From HGW-17 sp938004375 (GTDB taxonomy: Bacteria > Myxococcota_A > Polyangia > HGW-17), in NCBI GenBank assembly GCA_036802685.1, contig DAIRVS010000016.1:1-48036 (forward strand): 48,036 nt of DNA. Direction: 5' to 3'. The notes beneath the pieces are model-generated. The model was given only the letters and a program-made list of their open reading frames with translations, was not told the origin of the DNA and searched no databases. Positions 17,004 through 23,925 of this stretch are shown here, piece after piece (the first letter of the stretch is position 1; each line of letters begins with the position of its first letter). The translations under genes were made by a program, and so were the position numbers.

Positions 17004-18139
17004 GGCGTCTCCCTTTCAGGCAGTTGAAGTTGGACCGGCCATACTGGCAGGCCCTCCCGCAGGTGGGTGAGGCGGTCGACCACGACCTGATCGTCGGGCT
17101 GGAATTGGCCCGTGACCGCGACGTGACCGCGCGAGGAGAGCTTCACGAAAACCTCGCGGCGCTCGAGCGCCTGGCTCCGCACGACGAAGACCCAGCGCCC
17201 GGCGTCCTCTCCCCGCAGGGCCGAGGCGGGCAGGATCCAGGCCGACACGGAGTCGAGGCGGAACGTCACCGTCACCGTCTGACCGTGGCGCACAGGTGGG
17301 AGTTGGGATGGCGCGTCGATGCGGGCCTCGGAGGTGTGGGCGGGCCCCACGGCGTCGGGGGCGATCTCCCGCACCACGGCCTCGGCCCGCGAGTGGTCGG
17401 GGAACGTCAGGACCACCGGGGTTCCGGCCCGGATGCCCCTGGCCAGGTCGGGTTCGGGGACCGGCACGCGGATCTCCAGGGCCGGTCCGCCCAGGGTGAC
17501 CAGCGGCTGACCGGGCATGACGTTCTCCCCGGGGCGGGCGTGCCAGCGCAGCACGGTCCCGGCGAAGGGGGCCTTCTCGACCACCTTGCCCGCCAGGATC
17601 GTCTGCTCCCTCCAGGCCGCCGCGGCCGCGGCGACCCCGGCGCGGGCAGCCTTGCAGGTCTCCTGGCTCGTCTCCGCCTTCTGGGCGGTCACCGCTCCCG
17701 CAGCCAGCAGAGCCTCGTCCTGCTCGGCTTGCCGACAGATGTGAGCCGCGTCGATGCGGGCCTTGCCGTATTCGCCGTGGATCCGCTGCAGGCGTGCGCC
17801 GAGCTCAGGGGCGTCGAGCCCGACGAGCGTGTCTCCCTTTTCGGCCCGCGCGCCTTCGGGGACGGGGAGCCGCTCCAGCCGGCCTGCGGTGCGGGCGACG
17901 ATGCGGAGCTCCTCCCGGGAATGAAGCTGGCCGACGAGCCGGATCTCCTGGTTCAGGATCCCCTGGCGCACCGCGGTGGTCTCCACGGCCTGCGGCGCTT
18001 CGGTCGGGGTCACCGCCGCCCTGGATTTCCGGCAGCCGGAAGAAAGGGCCCCGAGCACCCACAGACAAAGCAAGCAAGTACTTGCATACATTCGGAACAT
18101 ACTGAAAAAGGGGGTCGAGCGAAGGGGTTCCATGTTCAT
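17000..18139 (-). CDS. RND membrane fusion protein (periplasmic adaptor lipoprotein)
   Basis: The 379-residue adaptor links the RND pump to an outer-membrane channel. It has a lipoprotein signal ending LGALSSGC (Cys36). The split lipoyl half-domains are recognisable (LRIVARTAGRLERLPVPEGARAE and EKAPFAGTVLRWHARPGE), flanking a short helical hairpin of about 70 residues. Beta-barrel and membrane-proximal domains follow to the C-terminus. The ATG at 18139 overlaps the TetR stop as ATGA, which favours it over the ATG two codons later. The hairpin has several Cys (AHICRQAEQD, SQETCKAAR), unusual for the family. A second candidate TetR operator lies inside its 5' coding region. Confidence 0.9.
   Translation of the reverse strand: MNMEPLRSTPFFSMFRMYASTCLLCLWVLGALSSGCRKSRAAVTPTEAPQAVETTAVRQGILNQEIRLVGQLHSREELRIVARTAGRLERLPVPEGARAEKGDTLVGLDAPELGARLQRIHGEYGKARIDAAHICRQAEQDEALLAAGAVTAQKAETSQETCKAARAGVAAAAAAWREQTILAGKVVEKAPFAGTVLRWHARPGENVMPGQPLVTLGGPALEIRVPVPEPDLARGIRAGTPVVLTFPDHSRAEAVVREIAPDAVGPAHTSEARIDAPSQLPPVRHGQTVTVTFRLDSVSAWILPASALRGEDAGRWVFVVRSQALERREVFVKLSSRGHVAVTGQFQPDDQVVVDRLTHLREGLPVWPVQLQLPERETP
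18074..18085. promoter_or_regulatory. Possible second TetR operator inside the adaptor gene
   Basis: GCAAGTACTTGC is a perfect 12 bp palindrome ~60 bp inside the adaptor coding sequence. It shares the GCAAGTnCTT core with the candidate operator at 18741-18756. It could allow repression by a roadblock or by looping, or be a chance result of the codons for a Cys/Leu-rich signal peptide. Confidence 0.4.
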
Positions 18140-18723
18140 TTTCCTCGCAAGAAGGCCTCGATCACGCGCCAGAGTGCTTCATCGGGCATGAGGAAGGCGA
18201 CTGCCTGGTGCGCTCCCGGTTGGGACACAAGGGCCTGGAGCATGCCAATGACGAACCACAGAAGCGCGTCCGTGGGCAGATCGTCACGCAGCAAACCGTT
18301 ATCCCTGGCCCGCAAGAGACAATCTCTTACCTTTTTGATGGAGGCTTGTTTGACGCGGATGATTTTCCCGTTCAGTTCAGGTCCCAAAGCCTGTTCCAGT
18401 TGGGAGGAGAACAGGATGCGCACCAGGTCGGGTTCGCGGCGAAGCAAGGCGACACGCTCCGTGAAGAAACACCGCAGGGCGTCCAGCGGATCGTCGCAGG
18501 GCGGTGCGATTGAGGCCGCCAGGGTGCGCTCGAGGTGGGTGGCCACATCGAGGATGATGGCCTCCTTGCTGGGATAATGACGGAACAGGGCGCCCTCGGA
18601 CAGGCCGACAGCCCGCGCGATTCCCGCTGTGGTGAAGCGACCGAGGCCGTCGTTGGCGATGATGGAGATGACGGCCCGGACGATCTCGGCCTTTCGTTCC
18701 TCGGTGCTGCGTCGTTCGGTCAT
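18136..18723 (-). CDS. TetR/AcrR-family repressor of the efflux operon
   Basis: TetR-family regulators repress an adjacent pump and release DNA on binding the pump substrate. The 195-residue protein has the typical N-terminal helix-turn-helix (RFTTAGIARAVGLSEGALFRHY, within about residues 29-50, continuing PSKEAIILDV) and an all-helical ligand domain with a FLMPDEALWRVIEAFL end. It is the first gene of the TetR-adaptor-pump operon and overlaps the adaptor start. An inverted repeat sits 17 bp upstream of its ATG, just downstream of a TTGACA promoter, so autorepression is likely. Effector unknown. Confidence 0.93.
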   Translation of the reverse strand: MTERRSTEERKAEIVRAVISIIANDGLGRFTTAGIARAVGLSEGALFRHYPSKEAIILDVATHLERTLAASIAPPCDDPLDALRCFFTERVALLRREPDLVRILFSSQLEQALGPELNGKIIRVKQASIKKVRDCLLRARDNGLLRDDLPTDALLWFVIGMLQALVSQPGAHQAVAFLMPDEALWRVIEAFLRGK

Positions 18724-18740
18724 GGGAACCTCGCTAGCTA

Positions 18741-18756
18741 GTAAGCACTTGCTTAC
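18741..18756. promoter_or_regulatory. Candidate TetR operator
   Basis: GTAAGCA and TGCTTAC form a perfect 7 bp inverted repeat with a 2 bp centre, in the short leader between the promoter -10 region and the repressor ATG. Position and symmetry fit a TetR-type operator. Confidence 0.65.
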
Positions 18757-18759
18757 ATG

Positions 18760-18788
18760 GATATGCCTCCAAAATGGCGGGCTGTCAA
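18760..18788 (-). promoter_or_regulatory. Promoter of the TetR-adaptor-RND operon
   Basis: On the minus strand a perfect TTGACA (18783-18788) is followed after 17 bp by CATATC (18760-18765), a weak -10 box. It directly precedes the candidate operator, so a bound repressor would hinder initiation. The strong -35 with weak -10 suits a regulated promoter. Confidence 0.55.
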
Positions 18789-18802
18789 CCCGGAAAATTG
18801 AA

Positions 18803-19906
18803 TTATTTTAGCGGGGACTTGCAGGCCGGGACCGCGTCGGCGCCGGCGTAGAACTCGGTGACGAGCAGCGCCCAGGAGCCGGCGTTCACGGCGTTCTGGC
18901 ACTTGAACGGGGCAGGGATTCGACGGCCGGCGAGCGCCTCGCGCTGCTCGAGGAAGTAGCGCAGGCCCAGCTCCGCGGCATACTCGTGGACGTCGTTGCC
19001 GGGCTGGAACGCGTAGTAGGTGCCGCCTTTCACCGTGGTGGCCGCCGGCGCCCAGGGGGCCAGGCACTTGCGCGTGGGCCACTTGCCGCCCTTGGGGATG
19101 GGGCAGCGGGCCAGGATCCCGTCGTAAGTCGCTTGCAGGGCGGGGCCGGACCACCAGCGGCGCTCGGCGTCGTTCATGTGGAAGATCTCGTGCACCAGGG
19201 TGTCGCGCACGCCCTCGGCCGAGTGCAGCAGGCTGCCGTTGACGTTGTAACCGAAGTACCAGGCGTTGGCGTAGGCCGAGGGCGTGTTGCGGTTCACTGA
19301 GCGGTAGAACTTCAGTTCCAGGCCCTTCCAGCGGTACTTCAGGGGTTTACCCGCGCGCTTCTCGAGGGCGGCGTAGACGTCGTCGAGGGCTGCGAAGCCG
19401 TCCCGGATCCACTGCAGGTGCTTGCGCAGCTTCCCGACCGGACGCTCGGGGACGATCTGAATCACGCCGCGGTAGCCGAACTCGGCCGAGTAGGCGGCCT
19501 CGAGCCCGGCGACCACCTCGGCCCGATCGTAGAGGTCCAGCGCGAGGGTCCGGGCCGCGGCGTCGTCGGCGTAGCGCAGCTCGAGCAGGCACCGCACCAG
19601 CGACTTTTCGAGTTTGCCCGCGCAGCCGGCGAGGGCGGTCTTCTTTCCGGGCTCGTCGTCGGCCCACAGAATCGTCGCCGCGCGCTCGGGGGAGACGAGC
19701 AGGGTGGATTTGGGGGGGGATGGTGCGGGGGCGGGGACGGGCTGGGGCGCGGCCTTCGCCGGGGGTTCGTCGCCGGGCGCCATGACTGCGGGCGCGGGAT
19801 TCATCTGCCCGGCAGGTCCCGCGACGGGCGCGCCGTTGCGCGGGGCCGCGGGTTCGACGCAGGCGGTCAAGAGCAGCAGGGCAAGAGCGGCGGGAATCCG
19901 GGCCAT
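18803..19906 (-). CDS. Putative zinc metallopeptidase lipoprotein (HExxH)
   Basis: The 367-residue protein starts MARIPAALAL and has a lipobox LLLTAC (Cys16), then a long Pro/Ala-rich linker to about residue 68. The rest is folded, with Trp/Tyr-rich stretches and several Cys. HEIFH at 239-243 in DTLVHEIFHMND fits a zincin active site, and a downstream HEYAAELGL could supply a third ligand, though this is a guess. I do not recognise a specific peptidase family, so catalysis is unproven. An alternative longer frame upstream runs through repeat DNA and is rejected. The gene ends only ~15 bp before the TetR promoter -35 box. Confidence 0.75.
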   Translation of the reverse strand: MARIPAALALLLLTACVEPAAPRNGAPVAGPAGQMNPAPAVMAPGDEPPAKAAPQPVPAPAPSPPKSTLLVSPERAATILWADDEPGKKTALAGCAGKLEKSLVRCLLELRYADDAAARTLALDLYDRAEVVAGLEAAYSAEFGYRGVIQIVPERPVGKLRKHLQWIRDGFAALDDVYAALEKRAGKPLKYRWKGLELKFYRSVNRNTPSAYANAWYFGYNVNGSLLHSAEGVRDTLVHEIFHMNDAERRWWSGPALQATYDGILARCPIPKGGKWPTRKCLAPWAPAATTVKGGTYYAFQPGNDVHEYAAELGLRYFLEQREALAGRRIPAPFKCQNAVNAGSWALLVTEFYAGADAVPACKSPLK

Positions 19907-19959
19907 GCCCTGTTGTACCACTGGTGCGGGCAAGAAGCACGGGGGACCTTGGTGACCGG

Positions 19960-20215
19960 GGGACCGGTCGGGCGACCGTGGGAGAACGGAGTGACCACGG
20001 AGGACCACGGAGGAAGAGCGGCCACGGACCACGGTCAAGAGACACGGACGGACAGGGACTGACACGGACGCCGCAGGAACAAGGAGTGACAAGGAGGACC
20101 AAGGAGGGGGCGCGGTCCGTGTCTCCCGGTCCGTGGTCCGTGCGCGGCGGTCCGTGGTCCGTGCCGGTCCTTGTCCGTCCATGTCCGTCCGTGTTCCCGC
20201 CGCGTCCGTGGCAGC
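19960..20215. repeat. CACGGAC / GTCCGTG repeat cluster with inverted halves
   Basis: The 405 bp gap 19907-20312 between two minus-strand genes has no credible gene. Its left half carries many CCACGGA/ACACGGAC units and its right half many TCCGTGG/GTCCGTG units, so the two halves can fold onto each other as a long imperfect stem. Similar units recur at 45891-46030. Reading frames here give low-complexity Thr-Asp-His-Gly-Pro-Arg text and are not treated as genes. Confidence 0.75.
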
Positions 20216-20312
20216 AGTGGAAGGTCACGAAGGTGACCGGATCATCCCTCCAGATTCTTCGTTTTCTTGTCAGGGTGTAACTTCAGCAGGAGAAATCGTC
20301 AGCAGCCGGGAC

Positions 20313-22133
20313 TCAGACGCTGCCCTTGGGGTCCACGGCCTTCTTGCCGCGCGGGGTGTAGTGCGTGTGCAGCAGCTTGTGGGACTTGTGGCCCAGGGGT
20401 TCGCCCAGGAAGTCCTTGTAGAGCTCCATGACGAGCTTGTTCTCGTGGGACTTGCGGATGTCCATGGCGTGGTCCTCGGCGTAGATCGCCTTGGCGCGGG
20501 CCTTGCGGACCTCGAGGTTGGTCGGGATGGGCATGCCGCCGCCACCGAGGCAGCCGCCGGGGCAGGCCATGATCTCGATGAAGTGGTAGGGGGACTTGCC
20601 TTCCTTGATCTGGTCAAGGAGCACGCGGGCGTTGCCCGTGCCGTGGGCCACGGCGAACTTCGCGGTGACGCCCTCGAGGAAGCTCCACTCGGGCTTCACG
20701 TTCTCGAGCTTCACCTCGGCCTCGCGCACGCCATCCATGCCGCGCACGGGGACGATGTCGAGATCCTTGAAGGGAACCGGGCGACCGGTGACGAGCTCGT
20801 AGGCCGTGCGGAGCGCGGCTTCCATGACGCCGCCGGTGGCGCCGAAGATCATGCCCGCGCCGGAGCCGTGGCCGATGGGGTTGTCGAAGTCGGACTCGGG
20901 CAGATCCAGGATCTTGATGCCGGTCTCGCGGATCATCTGGCCCATCTCACGGGTGGTCAGGCCGAAGTCCACGTCCTTGAAGCCGGAGTCGTGCATCTCG
21001 GGGCGGTTGCACTCGAACTTCTTCGCGGTGCAGGGCATCAGGGCCACGGAGACGATGTTCTTGGGCTCCACGTTCATCTTCTCGGCGACGTAGGTCTTGA
21101 TCAGGGCGCCGAACATCTGCTGCGGGCTCTTGCAGGTGGACAGATGGTCCAGCTGCTCGGGGAAGAAGTGCTCGCAGAACTTGACCCAGCCCGGGGAGCA
21201 GGAGGTGATCATGGGCAGCGTCGCGTTCTTGATGCAGTCCTCGCCCGTGAGCGCCTTCTTCAGGCGCATGAGCAGCTCGGTGCCCTCTTCCATGATGGTG
21301 AGATCGGCGGTGAAGTTGGTGTCGAGCACCTTGTCGAAGCCGATGGCGCGCAGCGCGGTGTTGAGCTTCTTGGTCACGCACACGCCCGGGGGCAGGCCGA
21401 ACTCCTCGCCGATGGCCGAGCGCGGGGCGGGGGCGGTCTGGATCACGACGGTCTTGGTGGGATCGGCGATGGCTTCCCACACCAGGTCGGTCTCGTTCTT
21501 CTCCTTGAGCGCCGCGGTCGGGCAGCGGTTGATGCACTGGCCGCAGTTGATGCAGATGGTCTCGCGCATCGGGTGGTTCCAGAAGGTGTCCACCGTGCAG
21601 TCGTGACCCTTGAAGACCTTGTCGAAGATGCCGACGGTCTGGATGCCCTCGCAGGTGCGGATGCAGCGGTTGCACTGGATGCACTTGTCCTTGTCGCGCA
21701 CGACGGAGTAGGAGGACTCGTCGACCTTCCACTTGCGCTCGGTCTTGTGCCCGAAGTAGTACTCGTCGATGCCGTACTCGTAGGCCAGCTTCTGCAGCTC
21801 GCACTTCTGGTTGCGCAGGCAGGAGTAGCACTCGCCGTAGTGATCGGCGAGCATGAGCTCGAGGATGTTGCGACGGGCCAGGCGGACCTTGTCGCTGTAG
21901 GTGTGAATCTTCATGTTCGGGGCCACCGGCGTCGCGCAGGCGGCCTGCAGGGTGCGCCAGCCCTCGACCTCGACCACGCAGATGCGGCAGATGCCGGCGA
22001 TGGTCAGGTCGTCGTGGTGGCACAGGGTGGGGACGTGCCAGCCGGCCTTGCGGCAGGCCTCGAGAATGGTGGAACCCTCGGGCACTTCGTATTCTTTTCC
22101 ATTGATCTGGATTTGGATTAATTTATCGCTCAT
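20313..22133 (-). CDS. hydA: [FeFe] hydrogenase catalytic subunit (HydA/HndD type)
   Basis: The 606-residue subunit of an NAD(P)-linked soluble hydrogenase interconverts H2 and protons. It carries an N-terminal [2Fe-2S] domain (C38, C49, C52, C66), a His-Cys3 cluster (H98, C102, C105, C111), two [4Fe-4S] sets (C151/154/157/161 and C194/197/200/204) and the H-cluster domain. Its three signatures are TSCSPGW (310-316), MPCTAKKFE (366-374) and EIMACPGGCLGGGG (520-533). The first shows Ser where classical enzymes have the second Cys of TSCCP; I recall the same variant in HndD-like proteins. The C-terminus has the usual small-subunit-like region (SHENKLVMELYKDFLG). It lies 28 bp after hydB in hydC-hydB-hydA. 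Maturases HydE/F/G are not in the window. Confidence 0.95.
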   Translation of the reverse strand: MSDKLIQIQINGKEYEVPEGSTILEACRKAGWHVPTLCHHDDLTIAGICRICVVEVEGWRTLQAACATPVAPNMKIHTYSDKVRLARRNILELMLADHYGECYSCLRNQKCELQKLAYEYGIDEYYFGHKTERKWKVDESSYSVVRDKDKCIQCNRCIRTCEGIQTVGIFDKVFKGHDCTVDTFWNHPMRETICINCGQCINRCPTAALKEKNETDLVWEAIADPTKTVVIQTAPAPRSAIGEEFGLPPGVCVTKKLNTALRAIGFDKVLDTNFTADLTIMEEGTELLMRLKKALTGEDCIKNATLPMITSCSPGWVKFCEHFFPEQLDHLSTCKSPQQMFGALIKTYVAEKMNVEPKNIVSVALMPCTAKKFECNRPEMHDSGFKDVDFGLTTREMGQMIRETGIKILDLPESDFDNPIGHGSGAGMIFGATGGVMEAALRTAYELVTGRPVPFKDLDIVPVRGMDGVREAEVKLENVKPEWSFLEGVTAKFAVAHGTGNARVLLDQIKEGKSPYHFIEIMACPGGCLGGGGMPIPTNLEVRKARAKAIYAEDHAMDIRKSHENKLVMELYKDFLGEPLGHKSHKLLHTHYTPRGKKAVDPKGSV

Positions 22134-22161
22134 GGACTGAATCTCCTTGCCGAAGCCCCGG

Positions 22162-23304
22162 CTAGTTTTGGATTTTCACCATCTCTTTTTCGAAGTAGTC
22201 CAGCATGGACACGAACACGTTGCTCGCGCTCTGTCCGAGCCCGCACTTGCTGGAGGTCTGCATGGTGGTGCCCAGCTCCAGGAAGCGGTCGAGCTCCTTG
22301 CGGGAGACCTTCTCGCCCTTCTCCATCTTCTCGACGAAGTGAAGCATGCGGTAGCAGCCCTCGCGGCAGGGGACGCACTGGCCGCAGCTCTCCTCGACGA
22401 AAAAGTCCATGACGGACCGCAGCGCGGAGATCAGGTTGCGCTTCTTGCCCAGCACGATGATGGAGCCGCCCGGAGGCAGATCCTCGAAGGACAGGTTGCG
22501 ATCGAGGCACTTCTCGGCGCAGGCGATGCGGCCGCCGGAGCCGCCCACGAGCACGAACTGGGTGTCCTCGGCCTCGACGGCGGCGAGCACGCGGCGCAGG
22601 CTGATCCCCATGGGGAACTCGTACACGCCGGGCTTCTTCACGTCACCGGAGATGGAGAACAGTTTCGGCCCCTTGCTCTTGGGGGTGCCCACGGAGGCGA
22701 AGCCGGCGGCGCCCTCGAGCAGGATGTGCGGGATGCAGCAGAAGGTCTCGACGTTGTTGATGATCGTCGGGCACTCGAAGAGGCCGGAGGTCACCGGATA
22801 GGGCGGCTTGTTGCGGGGCTCGCCGCGCTTGCCCTCGATGGACTCGATCAGCGCGGACTCCTCGCCGCAGACGTAGGCGCCGCCGCCGAAGTTGAGGTGG
22901 AAATGCACCTCCGGGCACAGCGCGTGCATCTCGGCCATGGCCTTTTCGATGTCGGCCTTCATGAAGTGGTATTCCCAGCGCAGGTAGAGGTACGCGTCCT
23001 TCGCGCCCAGCACGTAGGCGGCGATGGCCATGCCTTCGAACATCTTGTGGGCGTGCTCGAGCAGGAGCTTGCGATCCTTGAACGTGCCGAGCTCGCCTTC
23101 GTCGGCGTTGCACACCACGAACTTCTTGTCGCCGGCGGCCTCGCGCGTGAATTTCCACTTCAGGCCGGTGGGGAAACCGGCGCCGCCGCGGCCACGCAGC
23201 TCGGAGGCCTGCAGCTCCTTGATGACGGCGTCGGCGCCCATGGCCATCGCCTTCTTGTACGCTTCACCCTTGGTCAGGTTGGTCAGAATGCTCGGTGTGG
23301 ACAT
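22162..23304 (-). CDS. hydB: Hydrogenase NADH/FMN subunit, NuoF-like (HydB)
   Basis: This subunit binds FMN and NAD(H) and passes electrons to the catalytic subunit. The 380 residues match the NuoF core: RGRGGAGFPTGLKW (FMN/NAD glycine loop, ~37-50), NADEGELGTFKDR, GGGAYVCGEESALIESIEG, and the C-terminal SCGQCVPCREG that binds a [4Fe-4S] cluster. Bifurcating HydB/HndC subunits usually also have an N-terminal thioredoxin-like [2Fe-2S] domain and a C-terminal 2x[4Fe-4S] ferredoxin domain. Both are absent here, so it is nearer a minimal NuoF (E. coli ~445). This leaves open whether the enzyme bifurcates or simply uses NADH. The start lies 12 bp after hydC with a good ribosome site. Confidence 0.94.
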   Translation of the reverse strand: MSTPSILTNLTKGEAYKKAMAMGADAVIKELQASELRGRGGAGFPTGLKWKFTREAAGDKKFVVCNADEGELGTFKDRKLLLEHAHKMFEGMAIAAYVLGAKDAYLYLRWEYHFMKADIEKAMAEMHALCPEVHFHLNFGGGAYVCGEESALIESIEGKRGEPRNKPPYPVTSGLFECPTIINNVETFCCIPHILLEGAAGFASVGTPKSKGPKLFSISGDVKKPGVYEFPMGISLRRVLAAVEAEDTQFVLVGGSGGRIACAEKCLDRNLSFEDLPPGGSIIVLGKKRNLISALRSVMDFFVEESCGQCVPCREGCYRMLHFVEKMEKGEKVSRKELDRFLELGTTMQTSSKCGLGQSASNVFVSMLDYFEKEMVKIQN

Positions 23305-23316
23305 GAAGAACCTCCC

Positions 23317-23772
23317 TTATTTCAACTGCGAAAGAATCTCTTTCGCCTTGTCCGGGGTGAGTTGGGTGTGGACGTCGTGATTGACCAGCATGGCGGGGCC
23401 CAGATCGCACCAGCCCATGCAGTTGCCGTATTCCAGCGTGAAGCGGTTGTCCGCGCTGGTCTTGCCGAAAGCGCAGCCCGCGGCGGCCTCGAGGGCGGCG
23501 GCGATCTTCTCCTTGCCGGCCATGTCGCAGGACAGGCTCTTGCAAAGGCGGATCACGTACTTGCCCTTGGGCTCGGTGTTCAGATAGGAGTAGAAGGTGG
23601 CCGTGCCGTAGACGTCCGTCGCGCTGATGTTCAGGTGACAGGCGATCTCCTGCATGTCCTGCTCCGAGATGTATCCGCGGGTGTTGTTGATCTCATGCAG
23701 GATCGGCATGAGATTGTCCCGGTCTTGGCCGTACCGGGACAGGATTTCGGCGTTTTTCGGTGTTTCAGACAT
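23317..23772 (-). CDS. hydC: Hydrogenase [2Fe-2S] subunit, NuoE-like (HydC)
   Basis: A thioredoxin-fold [2Fe-2S] protein, the first gene of the hydrogenase operon. The ligands are C79 and C84 (RLCKSLSC) and C120 and C124 (GNCMGWC), numbered from the longest start. The helical N-terminal bundle (LMPILHEINNTRGYISEQDM) is typical of NuoE/HydC. Three consecutive ATG codons occur; GAGGAGG abuts the first, so the third (23772) has the best ~6-base spacing and gives a 151-residue protein. It probably docks with HydB near the FMN. A Rex-like operator and strong promoter lie upstream. Confidence 0.93.
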   Translation of the reverse strand: MSETPKNAEILSRYGQDRDNLMPILHEINNTRGYISEQDMQEIACHLNISATDVYGTATFYSYLNTEPKGKYVIRLCKSLSCDMAGKEKIAAALEAAAGCAFGKTSADNRFTLEYGNCMGWCDLGPAMLVNHDVHTQLTPDKAKEILSQLK

Positions 23773-23842
23773 CATCATCCTCCTCGGGGGGGTTCCAGGG
23801 TTCGGCCGATACGTGAAAATTGAAACAATATCGGTCGACAGC

Positions 23843-23871
23843 TTTATAACACCGGGTGAAAGGGTTCACAA
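23843..23871 (-). promoter_or_regulatory. hydCBA promoter overlapped by a Rex-like operator
   Basis: On the minus strand TTGTGA (23866-23871) and TATAAA (23843-23848) are exactly 17 bp apart. The -35 box is embedded in TTGTGAACCCTTTCACCC (23854-23871). This matches the TTGTGAAnnnnTTTCACAA pattern I recall for Rex at all but the last two core positions. Rex represses when NADH is low and releases when NADH/NAD+ rises. That would switch on an NADH-oxidising hydrogenase. No rex gene is in the window. Confidence 0.65.
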
Positions 23872-23925
23872 GAGAATCCGGCGGGATTTTTCGGGATATT
23901 TTGAGAAAAAAATAACAGTCGATGT

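Noticed and set aside
20133..22121. 662-residue plus-strand frame opposite hydA
   Set aside because: Antisense shadow of a strongly supported hydrogenase gene.
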